64,000 nt of DNA from Portulaca oleracea. Its lineage: Eukaryota; Streptophyta; Magnoliopsida; Caryophyllales; Portulacaceae. The stretch covers positions 2,571,001-2,635,000 of the forward strand of contig CM055878.1 of NCBI GenBank assembly GCA_029582165.1, given 5' to 3'. The notes under the pieces were generated by a model, which was given only the letters and a program-made list of their open reading frames with translations, was not told where the DNA came from and did not search any database. Shown here piece by piece: positions 1 to 12,000 of the stretch; positions within the stretch are counted from its first letter, which is position 1, and every line of letters starts with the position of its first letter. The position numbers and the translations under genes were made by a program.

Positions 1-206
1 ATGACATTATAATCCATGAAGTTTTAGTCTCGATAAAGAGCTGTTACAAGCCACACGATACACTTGGACAATTGTCGATAAGCATCATTATGAAAAAACA
101 ATGAATTGTTCACAAAGTGCATCAACCATCAAATTCGTCAACGTTCACAAATCAAACAAACAAGTTCTAAAACATCCAACATAGTTTAAAAATATGACAA
201 TAACAA

Positions 207-2797
207 CTAGTAGCTCTCAATCATCGCCAGAATCAAATCCATCGCAATAGCCACCGCCAAATGAAGAAAGTCTAATCCGTCATTACCCGGGAACATAATC
301 AAATCATCATCATCATCATGGTTTTCACATTGGGTACCATCATCATCATCTCCATCAAGATCAACTAACAATATTAAAAACATAACAATTATTAGTATCC
401 TGTAAAAGTTTGAATACTATATAATTTTAGAAGTAGAACAAAATACATACCAACTTTCGTTTTGCCTTTGCCTCTTGTATCACGAGCAGTTTGGGTTGCT
501 TGTTCATGTGTAAGTATTTCCTCTATATCATCCTCATCTAGCTCACCATCAGGTTCATCCTCAACAACCCAAAAATCATTTCTCTCCACACATTCAATAT
601 CAATGGGATCATATGGCCTTTTTTTATTATAAAGCCTACATTATAAATAAAATATTAAAAGTTATATTGATGTAAGAATCGACGGCGGTAAAACTTGCAA
701 AATAAAGAAAAAGTTATTTACCTATTTTTCAAGCGAAGATTATAATGCACATAAACAAGATCATTCAACTTCTCATGTGCCAAGCGATTTCTTTTCTTTG
801 AATGAATGCGCTCAAACACGCTCCAATTTCTTTCAGCACCCGAAGAAGAGGCAGTTTGGCTAAGAAGCTTTATGGCCAATATTTTGAGATTTGGACAATC
901 ATGTCCAAACATTTTCCACCATTCATCTATGCAAAACAAAAAGGCATAATTAAGAAAGATACATTAGTTTCTAGAAAAAAAAAAGTCGATACTTTTATTA
1001 AAAATGAACAAAAAGTATACCTGGACGAGTTGTCTTTATGCTAGCCAAGGCTATGCCTCTTCCAAACCCTTTCTCACGTTCACGAAAGATTCTAAGCTCA
1101 TCAAAAGTTTTAGTCTTGTTTTGGCACACTTTGGAATCAATAACTTCAACTAAGCCTCTCATTACTTCAGGCTTAGTGGAGAAGTTTTGCTTATCATATT
1201 GAAATGAAGGATTGAGCCAATATGCAGCAGCGTGAATGCTCTTACACAATTTCTCATCCTACCTCTCCTTCACAATTTTTGTGTAAGGCTTATACAATCT
1301 TTTCTTTCCTTTGAAGATCTCTTTGATTGCTTTCTTTGCCCTATACATTCCTTCGTACACATAGCCTAAAGCAGGCTTTTCATCCGAATCCACAATGCGA
1401 AGCAATCTCAATAGCGGGGCAACAATATTCACAACTACCAAGCAATCATTCCAAAACTTAGAATCCAAAATGATTTCTATCACTGCTTTACCCTTGGCTG
1501 ACCTAGAAGGCCTCCATGTATTAAACTGAGGGCAAACAACCATAGCTTGCAAATCCAACTTATGCTCATAAAGACTTTTCAAAGCGATAAAAGTGGTTGC
1601 AAACCTTGTCTCACCAGGACGTAATATTTCTGTCCACCCTTTCCTATTCCTCAACCAACCCAAAGTCCATTTATGGTTATACACAAACACTGTCACCTTA
1701 GATGCCGTTTGAGCCAAACTCATGACATGAGGCATTTTACCAATATCTTGTAAAATCAAATTCAAACAATGTGCAGCACATGGAGACCAACTAACATTTT
1801 CATACCTCTCATTTAATAATCTCCCAGCAGCTTTGTAGTTGCTACCATTATCAGTGACAAGATGCACCACATTTTGAGCTCCAACAATATCAACAATCTC
1901 CGCAAACAAATTGCAAAGTGTTTGTGCATCGGCTATAAAATTAGAAGCATCAACAGATTTGATAAAACTAATCCCTTTAGGACAATAAACAAGAAAATTG
2001 ATCAAGCTTCTATGCCTACCATCAGTCCACCCATCACCCATAATAGTGCATCCAGTTTCTTCCCAAACACTTCTATAAGAGTCAACGAGCAACTTTACCT
2101 CATTTTTTACATCTCCTAAGAGTGCAACTCTTAAATCATGATAACTAGGACCCTTATACCCAAAACCAACAGAAGCAATAGCATCAATCATGTGTTGGTA
2201 GTACATAGAATTAGCACAATTGAAAGGAATGCAACAGTCATAAAAGAAACGAGCCACACACATATCGACTTGCCTTCGCTTTTCCGGACTTTGCATTGAA
2301 GCTATGATGGAAGGTTGTGAACCCGGTGCTGCTCCTTGAGGAAAATAAGGAGCATTAGAAGATGACTTCCTCTTACCCAATGCACTTGCTTTAGTGCCTC
2401 TAGACTGAGTATTTTCATGTCCACCATCATTGTGGATTTCAAAATCCGTACGACCAGAAGATCTAAATGGATTGCCTTCTTCACTACTCATTCGTCGTTC
2501 TAGCTTTGATTGAGAAACCTCTTTTATACTTTCAGTCATCCTATAGCGAACATCATTAGGAACCTTTATACATGGGGCTACGTCTCCTACTTGTCCAGCT
2601 AGATGCATTTTCATTCTATGAATGCCCCCGCCTTTGATTGCCTTCTCACAAAAGTTACAAATTAACAATTTCTTTCCATCAGTAGATTGCGCTAATGTCG
2701 CATGACACCATGCTGGATCAGTCTTTTGGCGAAAAGATTGAATATTAACAGTGGATGAATCTGGAGTGGCATCAATTGGTGTTGAATCAGAATCCAT
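207..2797 (-). pseudogene. hAT transposase, four exons, one nonsense codon
   Basis: Exons inferred from frame continuity and GT/AG sites are 2797-1021, 926-722, 635-451 and 364-207. They sum to 2,325 nt, 775 codons. The N-terminus has a BED-type zinc finger (C47, C50, H60, H65). The transposase core shows D255 or D259 in GDGWTDG, D316 in VTDNGSN and the C340-x2-H343 pair (CAAHC). Exon 2 supplies the C-terminal dimerisation region with SGAERNWS, whose glutamate is the third catalytic acid. Exons 3-4 encode a very acidic tail. The frame is open except for TAG at 1259-1261 (codon 513), where relatives usually have tryptophan, so a TGG to TAG change is likely. The family excises and reinserts DNA with 8-bp duplications. 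The last exon is the least certain. Confidence 0.85.
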
Positions 2798-3560
2798 AAT
2801 TTCCTATAATCAAATACAAACACATATTGATTATTATTATAAACAAGGAAGCACTCAAACTTAGATCATATTATATCAAAAATACTATGAGCATTATAAT
2901 CCACTTTTCATCCTTGTAAACTTATCAAACATACTATGGCTAGCAAAATTTTGCACACAAACATTACATATGCTAAGAATCTTCACCTGCATATTACACT
3001 TGACAACAATCAAACTTAACTTCAAGCTATCACAATTCACAACTACCAAGCAAGAATATATGTTGTGTTTGAAAAGGATTGAGAACTCGAGAACATATAG
3101 TAGCCAAACAATAATCAAATCAGTCACAACAAACTCAAAAGTAATTAAAAAAAAACAAAACCTAACCTTCAGCTCGAGAAGTGAACTGGAGAACTGGAGA
3201 ATGGAGATTGACGATTATCAGATTGGAGAAGAAGCAGAGCAGAGCAAAGGCAGATCTGAGAAGTGTGAGAGTGAGATTGTGAGAGTTGAGAGAATCACAA
3301 GGATATGAGAATGCAATAAAAAAAAAACAAAAGTAGATTACCTTCAGCAAGAGGTGGCCGGCGCCGGACAAGTAAGCAGCGAGCAACTTTGTTGACAAAA
3401 AACGCAGAGGGAAGAGGGAGCCGGCAGTGAAGTTCAACGCAAAGGGAGAAGCTGATTTCCAGCCAGAACCAGAAGAGAGAGTAAGTGAGAGAGAGACTGA
3501 GGGACCGAAGAGAGGCGAGCATTCGAGCAAGAGAGAATCAGCGAGGCAGACAAAGGCGCA
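2798..3560 (-). other. Leader of the hAT transposase gene
   Basis: This stretch lies between the transposase start codon and the subterminal repeats. It has no credible ORF. Its right part (3,160-3,560) is richer in G+C and purines, like a plant 5' untranslated exon. The transcription start was not located. Confidence 0.4.
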
Positions 3561-3639
3561 AGTTTAGGGCTAGGGTTTCTCAATTAGTCAATTATCATTT
3601 CTGAATTCTGACCAAAAAATCGAAAAATTCAATTTTTTT

Positions 3640-3823
3640 TGAAAAAACCCGGTTTGACCGTGGTTTACCCGGGTTAACCGGTTCAGCTGGTTGAACCGGA
3701 TCTGGCGTTTTTTGGGCGGTCAAACCAGTTGAACGACTTGATCTGAGAATTGGACCGGACAAGTGAACGGTTTCCGGTCGGACCGGTTGGACCGGCCGGT
3801 CCGGTCCGGTTTTTACAACGTAG
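3640..3823. repeat. Subterminal ACCGG/GGTT repeats of the hAT element
   Basis: Dense degenerate copies of ACCGG, CCGGTT and GGTTGAACC occur in both orientations, ending in CCGGTCCGGTCCGG beside the terminus. The same vocabulary fills the small element at 3,993-4,439. In hAT elements such words are usually transposase-binding sites; that role is inferred here. Confidence 0.7.
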
Positions 3824-3992
3824 CTTTAAATATCTAGCGACGAGCCAATCAGATTGCAAACAAATGAAAAGTTTGATGCCCCTCTTCCCCCTTCTGGGCT
3901 CTTATAGACCATTCGAACAAAAAGTTTGAAATGGTGGTTGAATACTTGAATTCTCTGGAAGATGAGAATATGTGTTACAAGCTTCAGCTCAT

Positions 3993-4439
3993 TTATGTTG
4001 TCAGAACCGCACCGGTCACTGAACTGGTTGACCCAGTGGGTTAATGGTTCAACTGGTCAGACTGGTTTGGCCGGATTAGACCGGTTGAACCGGTTAAAAC
4101 TGACATGAATCGGCCACGAATTAAAAAAAAATTCATACATTTCAAGAATAATTAAGCTACCAAAATAATTAAACCGACATGAACATAGCATGAGCTGGTC
4201 AAAACCGGATTGAACCGATCAAAAATCGGATTAAATAGGTCAAAAACCGGAATTTTTTTTAAAATTAAATCATCAAAATTCCGGTCTGGCTGTAAACCGC
4301 CCGATTCACCCGGTTGAACCAATTGTGCCGTTCTTTTTTCCTGGTTGAACCAACCATTCGAGTATAACCTGGCACCGGACCGATCAACTTGCTGGTTCAC
4401 GATTGAACCTGTCAGTCCGATTCCATTTTTACAACATAG
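3993..4439. mobile_element. Non-autonomous hAT element (MITE), 447 bp
   Basis: It is flanked by a perfect 8-bp direct repeat CAGCTCAT (3,985-3,992 and 4,440-4,447), the duplication size of hAT elements. Its ends are TTATGTTGTC on the left and, reverse complemented, CTATGTTGTA on the right. The interior has no ORF and carries the same ACCGG/GGTTGAACC repeats as the neighbouring transposase-bearing element. Only 161 bp separate the two elements. Confidence 0.9.
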
Positions 4440-4447
4440 CAGCTCAT

Positions 4448-5075
4448 ATGAGTGTCCTTTAGATTTGAAACATGAATGTTACAATCACTCTCTATTCTTG
4501 TGCACAGAATCAATAGGGGGACTCTATTGAGATATGAATCTAGGTCTTTAGCCTCACTGAAAAATGTAATGTCATGTTCATAATCATTTCAATCAAAAGT
4601 TTTAGCTGACAACATTGGTGAATTTTAACAAGAACTGGCAAAAAGAAAGGAAGAGAAACATGAAGAACTAATCTTGAAGAGCTTTTTTTGTTGCTTAATA
4701 TGTATTGGTGAGCTTTGATGTCTTTTCTTTTGTTGTTGAGCTCTTGTGCTATGCCAAACTTTGCATCTTAGTACACGTACTTTACAACTTAATTTAGACT
4801 TTGAATACTACCTCCTTCCCAAATTGTGTCACTTTGAACATAATTTAAAAAAACCAATAAAACATCCTCTCTACATTAATTAACCACATTGGAAATGTGA
4901 AAATATTGAATAAAATGGTGAATAAAAAAGGAAAATGATTAATAAAAAAGAAAAATAGAAGAAAAATATGTAATTAATAAGGTTAACTTGATAAATTAGT
5001 AATTAATGTGTTATTGAAATTATAAAGTGACCGATATTATGAGAAAAAGAAAATTAGTTAAAATGACAAATAATA
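4448..5075. other. Intergenic, with a degenerate Stowaway-like MITE
   Basis: No gene is visible. The piece from about 4,808 (CTACCTCCTTCCCAAATTGTGTCACTTT) to about 5,035 (AAAGTGACC) resembles a decayed Stowaway-type MITE with an eroded right terminus. Confidence 0.4.
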
Positions 5076-5077
5076 TA

Positions 5078-5334
5078 CTCCCTCCGTTCCATATTAATTG
5101 TCATAATTTTGACTTTCACAGTCTCCAATATCACTGTTTGATTGATAATTTCTTACATAATATGTTATTAACAATTGCAATATTATACTTGTATGATAGC
5201 AATTTTGGTTACGAATCTAATGATAGTAATTTTATATAGCAATTCATTGTATATATTGAAAAATTTATGGTTAAAATTTTTGAAATTTAACTGCACAATT
5301 TTCAAAGATGACAGTTAATAGGGAACGGAGGGAG
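5078..5334. mobile_element. Stowaway-type MITE, 257 bp
   Basis: The terminal inverted repeats are CTCCCTCCGTTCC and GGAACGGAGGGAG, flanked by TA dinucleotides (5,076-5,077 and 5,335-5,336). This is the Tc1/mariner-related Stowaway pattern. The interior is AT-rich and non-coding. A second copy of the same family lies in the opposite orientation at 45,114-45,363. Confidence 0.92.
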
Positions 5335-5336
5335 TA

Positions 5337-6006
5337 GGAAGGAGGAAAAATAATTCAAAAGTTCAAACTAACAGTTCAAAACTTAAGCATTGGTTTTATT
5401 TCAAAACGTCTACTAATGAATCATTTCATAAAGAAAATCAATCAGAGAAATATTTATACAGTTGTAATTCTAGGAAACCAAGGTATCATAGTTTACAATA
5501 CTCAAAACGAAAAACAACAAATCACTCGAACGTTATAATTATCAGGTACAGGCGAACTTATTTTTTGATTGCTTGTTTGAGCTTGTATGAATCTCCGAGG
5601 ACGAATAACACATCCACCCACAAAAAAATATACAGGGGGAAATAAAAGAATTGGTTACAACATTGGTAATCATAGTCTATGCTGACGATGCTGCGTATCT
5701 GCCCGGAAAAACAGGGAACGCTTGCTCAAGGAACCAACTTTGAATACTGGAGGAAGATCTTGCTAAGGCCTAAGCGCCCAAGGAGAAAGAATTGCTTTCA
5801 CTGACTGGATAACTGCCAGCCAGATGCATATCGTTTCTTGCAAATCATGGGAAGTCAAGTTATGAATCCTTGTTGGTACCCAAGACAGGTGACCTTAATG
5901 AATGGAACAGATACAAAGTGCCTAAAAACTTTAGGCAAATAATTGAGCTTCCTTTTACACCTCACACGGAGAATAAATAGTTACAGGATGTCTTGCTTGA
6001 ATGAAT
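5337..6006. other. 3' flank of the carrier gene
   Basis: This region is downstream of the minus-strand mitochondrial carrier gene and probably includes its 3' untranslated region. No ORF, repeat boundary or clear polyadenylation signal could be assigned. Confidence 0.4.
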
Positions 6007-9000
6007 CTAATCATCCTTTGCACACAGCCGCTCTGAAAAGAGAACAAAAAACAAATGCACATTCAACATCTATCGAACTTGCAGGTAACTCCATAATTGA
6101 GGCTTTGATAGTGATGAGAAGAATCATACTTAGATATTCATAAGCCAATATCATTGAGGTTCCCCAAGCAGACATGCTGAAAAATCTTGGACCTAGGCCT
6201 CTGTAGAAACCTGTCCATCCTTCATCTGCAACTAATTTCTTCACCACCTGGACTGCATTTTGCCTCTTGCCTTGTCCCATTACCTAATAGTGTAGGTCAA
6301 ATGCAAATAAGCCAAATATCAAGTCAGGAGTGTACATTATGGAAGTCCAATTCAGAACAAGACCATGGCCAATGCTGATCCACAATCCTGAGCAAGGTCC
6401 AGGGAGTTCAAGATGTAGGCACTAGGCAACATCACCCTGCCGCCAGGAAGGGATTACAAATTTAGATGTTCGATTATAGCTCTAACCAGACATGCCACAA
6501 TCTTAACGGGGTGATCAGCCAGTAGCTCAAGGGTAGACAGAGTAGCTACTGCTATACCATCGCCCACGTTTCCCTCCTTTCTTGCTTCGAAGCTTGTGCT
6601 GCTACTGGTTCTTTCTAACACCTCCCTACCAAAAATCTGTTACTAACGCCAGTCCCACCCCTCAAGGTATATGTTTGTTTCTTTACAATATCTTCGGTCT
6701 CCGAACCCCCAAGGCAAAATAAATAAAACGGAAAAAAGAGAGGGGTGGGTGAGTAGGGGAGATCCTTTACATTGGATCCTCTGGATACACAAATGAAACT
6801 TACTCCGTTATGGAATACATGACATTATATATCCCATGTCACAAAAAGCATTGACACACACAACTATTTAATTCTTTCCATCCCTTAAAGACAAAGAAAC
6901 GAACACATGACCCTATAAGCAAGGTAGAGAAGCTAAAACATTTCAAACTGAACTAAGCTTAAAAAAGCATCCTCATAGATTTCAATTTGTCATGATAACA
7001 AAAAAAGAAGCAGCTTTAACACATCACAAGTACCTGTAAACGAGTCTTGATAGTGTCTAATGGGGTTGTGATGCAAGATGCTGTAGCACCAGCAACAATA
7101 CCCCCAGCAGCTTGGACACACACAAGCTCCCTTAGACTTGGACCCTCTTGATGTTCTGGTCCATATCCTAAGAGCCTGTAAATGATAAAATGGAAAACAA
7201 ACTTCAGAAAACATGCAGAACAAGGGGGGGCGCAAAGTGCAGTCATGTTAAGGCCCACCAAGGGAACACAACAAGACCACCTCAGTTTACAATGCCCTTA
7301 GAAGCACACTAATCTAACATCATGCATCAAAAGTATGCATACAACCGAAACTGAAGCACAGAACAATGTAGATTCAGAAAAAGAGAACTTAATTGGCCAT
7401 TTGGAATGCAGACAGAAATGCTTATTCAAGTTTGACCTTCACATAAAGTCTTCAGCTAAACAGAGTAACCCTATACTTAATCAAATTTCTCCTTCACATG
7501 AATGTTCAGATATCAAACATATTTAGAGGTATCTTCCTATATATAGGAATGTCAACTTTAGCTACTACACCCATGAGCTTTCTTAGTTTAACCAGGGCAT
7601 ACAAATTAAAATGGGGAATGGTACAATGACCAAATGGCAACAACAGAGTAGCACAACGCATTCATAAAGCATTACCTCCAAATAAAACGTTGACTAGAAC
7701 CATAACTTGCCCACCACACAGCACTCGAAGGAGCATATGTCATCACAGATAGGCCAAACCCTCTATATAGTCCTCGAATTCCATCATATTTTACTATCTT
7801 ACGGACAACATCAAGGCCCCCATTATACGTTGCATGGCCTGAATATCCTTGCACCATTAGCTTCTGGCTTACCTGGGATTCAGAAAGATGAAACCAGTTA
7901 AAGCAAAAACGGTAGATATGCATTGATGGGTAAACCTAACTAAAAAGTTACTTTCAACTTGACATCTCCTGAGTTTACAACACAATTTATACTAATAGCA
8001 TTGTACATTATGAAAAGAAAGGAAGAATCAAGCTATGCACAAATTATAAGCAGAGCAAATTAGTCAGTTTTTTTCTTCTTTTTTTTTCATTGTGAGTTAC
8101 AGCAAGACAACAAAAGTGAAAACATGTTTAGAACAATAACTGAGTCACCCATCAACTGTACCCACATATATAACCTTTAATTCCTAGCGAAACATGACAA
8201 TAACTTAAATAAAACTAATGACCAGATAATCACTAGACTTTAACTGATAGCATGGAATGTGGACCATGAAAGCAGAGGAAACAATTTCTTCAAGGCGGGT
8301 TCTGAAAAAACCCATAGTTGCACCTTGTACCACAAAAAAAATAAATAAATAAACTCCAACACTCTACTGAATGTACAGCAGCAACAGCAACAAAAAAAAA
8401 AAAAAAAAAAAAAAAAAACCCCAGTATACTCCTGCTAACATGAGGTCAAAAACACTACTACGAACACATATCAGGGTCCTATCTGTGGTCAGCATATAGC
8501 CTTCACAAATTTGTCAAAGTAGTTACTTTGAAAGCTCTACCAAAAAGCGTTGCAGAACATGAAAGCAGGTAATGGGAATATGGTTACTATCAATAGCTAT
8601 AATGTCTACAGTCAGTCCACCATAACCTGGATGATAAGGCATGACTTAATTATGATGACTCACAAACCATGTAAATGCACCACAACATTGAGGAGAAGTC
8701 TAAGTCAACTAAACATGGTCAAGTGCAATCACTAAAAAGTAACACCAACAACCTACCACGTCAATTGGAACAAATACAGCCTGAGCACTAAGTGATCCCA
8801 TCATGCCAGCCATTCCATTTGCTATGGCAGCGTGTGACGTTTCAGACAAATTGAGTGGCTCTGTCATCCGAAAAGCTGCGGTTTTTGTGGTCTCCAGTGC
8901 AGTAAGGAATATAATCCTGGCCGGGATTGCACCAGTAATGACTGTACCAAACCCTCTGTACAAACCAGGTATTCCATCAGTTTTCAGAATGCCTTTGATA

Positions 9001-12000
9001 ACTGAAAAAGCATTTCTCTCAACAATATCCTTTGAGGCAACCTGTAGCCTAGTCTTTACAAGAGAAACTGGATACAGTGCTACTGTGATCCCTGTAAAAA
9101 TTCCAGCTCCCACAACATAGAATTTAGATTTATCAAGCCTGCACAAAATGTTTCAAAATTTTGGTTAAGATAACATTTATATATAAAGAAAAGGAAGCTA
9201 CTCCCAAGACAGAAGATTAGTATGCTTCTAGCAAGACTTATAAATTCAAAATATTTCCATTCATAATTATCCAAGGGAAAAGAATTCAATATGATCTCAA
9301 TTGAGCATCAATTTAAAAAAAAAAAAGGGATTTACTAATAGGAAAGGATAGAGGATTAGGGAACAAAGGGATCACGTACAACCAGGAAAGATCACACTTA
9401 CAAACTCCCCCTCCTCCCCCAACATGCACCAAAACTAAAAGGGGGGGGGGGGGGGAAGGAATCAAGGGCACACCACAAAAGGAATTATCCTTGTAGCAAT
9501 CTCATAATAGTATTCAACCAGATACTTAAAAATGACATGATAAAAACAAGGGGTTTTGGGCCTAGTGGCGGATCTAGATTTTTGTATTAGGGGTGTCCAA
9601 TACATTATTATATTAACTTGGAAAATATAATATCCATAATTTTTAACTAAAATTATACTAACTTCAATATTTTTTTTTGGGGGGGGGGGGGGGTAAGGGT
9701 GGCCATGGCCACCCCTGAGCCCCATGTAGATCCGCCATGGTTTTGGCTCCAACTGAACCGTACTAAGGGTCTTGTAACTGAGAATAATCCAAAGTGACTT
9801 TTTGGCTAATGGCGGTCTATATTTTTATCTTATTTTCTCATTGCTACATGAACATTTTCCAGCAATGAAAAAATGACATGGCCAATGGAAAAAGTGACAT
9901 TTTGGCCAACAACACGTAGTCCGGTGGCCACGTCATTTTTCCGTTGCTGGAAAATGCGATATTATGCTATGAGAAAATAAGATAAAAGTATAGACTGTCA
10001 TTGGCCGAAAAGTCACTTTGGATTATTCCTAGTCACAAGGCCCTTAGGACGGATTATTTGGAGCCAAAAACCCTAAAAACAATGATATTATTCAATAGGG
10101 TTCTTGACCTAACACCATTAATAGAGGCTTTGGTAAGGAATCAATAGGGTTCTTGTACTAACATTTTTGGCTCATATTATTCAGTTCCCCGAATGTCACA
10201 AAAAACAAAGCTGAACACATACTCTTGTTTGAGACAAGTACGACATCCATAACATCCAAGGTCATCCTCAACTTTCAAATAGCCAACTTTCCCCATGGGA
10301 AATGTGACTTCCATGATATACTCCAATTTGAAGGCACAAACAGCAATATGCCAGAGAAGTATAAAACCACATGGAAAATTCACTAATTGTAACCCATCTG
10401 ATTAGCACTGGAAAGAACAAGGGCAGAAATTGACTGGAACTAAGGGGCATAATATCGATAGCTTGAGGACAATGCTACAGCTGAACCCCCATTTTATTCT
10501 CCAGCATATTCTCACAAAAGTATCCAAGATGCCTCAGTGGTCAGTTCCACTCAAATCACCGATTGAAAAGTAAGCAACGAAGCATATTGCTGGATTGCAG
10601 GCAATGGAGCATCAATCAGGCTATCAGAGTTGAACATGAATTCAGAGCCTACGCATTTGGGCAGAGTGGCAGACTTATAGATAAGATGGAACGCGGGTTC
10701 TGGGCAGTAGAATATTTGCAAAACCAAACTGCTGAATTTTGTATTAATTAGGCCTTAACTAAACATGTTATGCATATAAGTCCCAGACTCCCGGTGAGGC
10801 CAATCATAAAACCAATTGGCAATGATTGCAGTGGCCCTTTAATTTATCTACTTGCCAAAGATAGCACAGTAGATTCATTCCCATGGTTTGATGCTTCCCA
10901 GTAAAACAAGGCGTGTTCGAACTCTTATTGAACTTTTACCCGATTCAAACTCCGACACAAACATATTGGTCATCCAAAGGTGCTTTGACGAGAGTAGTGC
11001 TAGGATGGGTAACCTTTTTGGAAGTTCTGTTACATCCTTTTGTCCTATATGGTAGATCTCGGGTTCAAAGCTTGGAGCTGGAATTGTCTTTTAATATTTT
11101 TCCAAAGGTTTTCCAAAATGGTTTCTTTCCACGTCTTTCAAAGTGGTTTTTCAAAAGGTTTTCTATAGGGGCACAGGAATCAACCTCCATATGAACTTCA
11201 GTTATTAAGGGAAGATCGCCTACATCTGGATCTCCCAAATCGCGGTCATGCATGATTCCCCTGGTGTTTGTTGTTGTTGTTGTTGCATGTTTTAAAGATT
11301 ATTTACTATTCAATCAGCCGACGATTACTCTTAAATGCATTACTCAAAAAGCTACAACACTTATGGCTAGTTTGGTTGATTGTAACCATGTAATGGGATC
11401 AAAATTACAAAGTTGGTTGGAATACCATGTTTGATAACATTTCTTTTCCCGATTATGGCCAATTATGGCCAATTATTATTCAAAGCTCCAAACGGAGCTG
11501 AAAGAACTTGAGGATAGAACTCACAATGCACAACATCGAATCACTCCTATCCAGAAGTACTATGAACTCCTAAAAAACTCCTACTAAACTTAAACCCGAT
11601 TGGATTCAAGATACAAATTACCTAAAATACTTATAAAATAGGTACAATGAACCAAGAGAGCAAAACTCCAACAATAAAGGAAAATCTAACACCTAATTGA
11701 GAAGATCCTCTTACGATTTGATTGGCCCTCCTAGATATCAACAAAACCAAAATGTAGACACGTCATACACCATAAAAACTATCTTCAATCCAGGATAACT
11801 ATCTTCTTTCTCCTTGTCAATGTGCATCCTCTAAATAATCCTTGCTTTGATGCACCCAAACTTATGAAGCTCCCTCCTACTTATTTCTACAATTAAAGCG
11901 ATGGATTTTAATAACCAATTCTCTTCCAACCCCATTAATGCATCAAAATCAAACTTGTATCTAGGGCACCCCAAAAACCATTGTGGATCCATTTTCAAAA

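Larger units (their letters stand above)
1..3823 (-). mobile_element. hAT-family DNA transposon, right part
   Basis: The element runs off the left edge of the window. It holds a minus-strand hAT transposase gene and ends at the right with a terminus reading CTACGTTGTAAAAACCGGAC on the minus strand. Positions 3,640-3,823 are packed with short ACCGG, GGTTGAACC and AACCGGTT words, as expected for subterminal transposase-binding repeats. The right boundary at 3,823 is set by analogy with the complete small relative at 3,993-4,439, which ends the same way. The expected 8-bp duplication next to it would be CTTTAAAT (3,824-3,831), but the left copy lies outside the window. Confidence 0.8.

Noticed and set aside
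8803..9120. 105-codon plus-strand reading frame
   Set aside because: It is the antisense shadow of exon 2 of the mitochondrial carrier gene.
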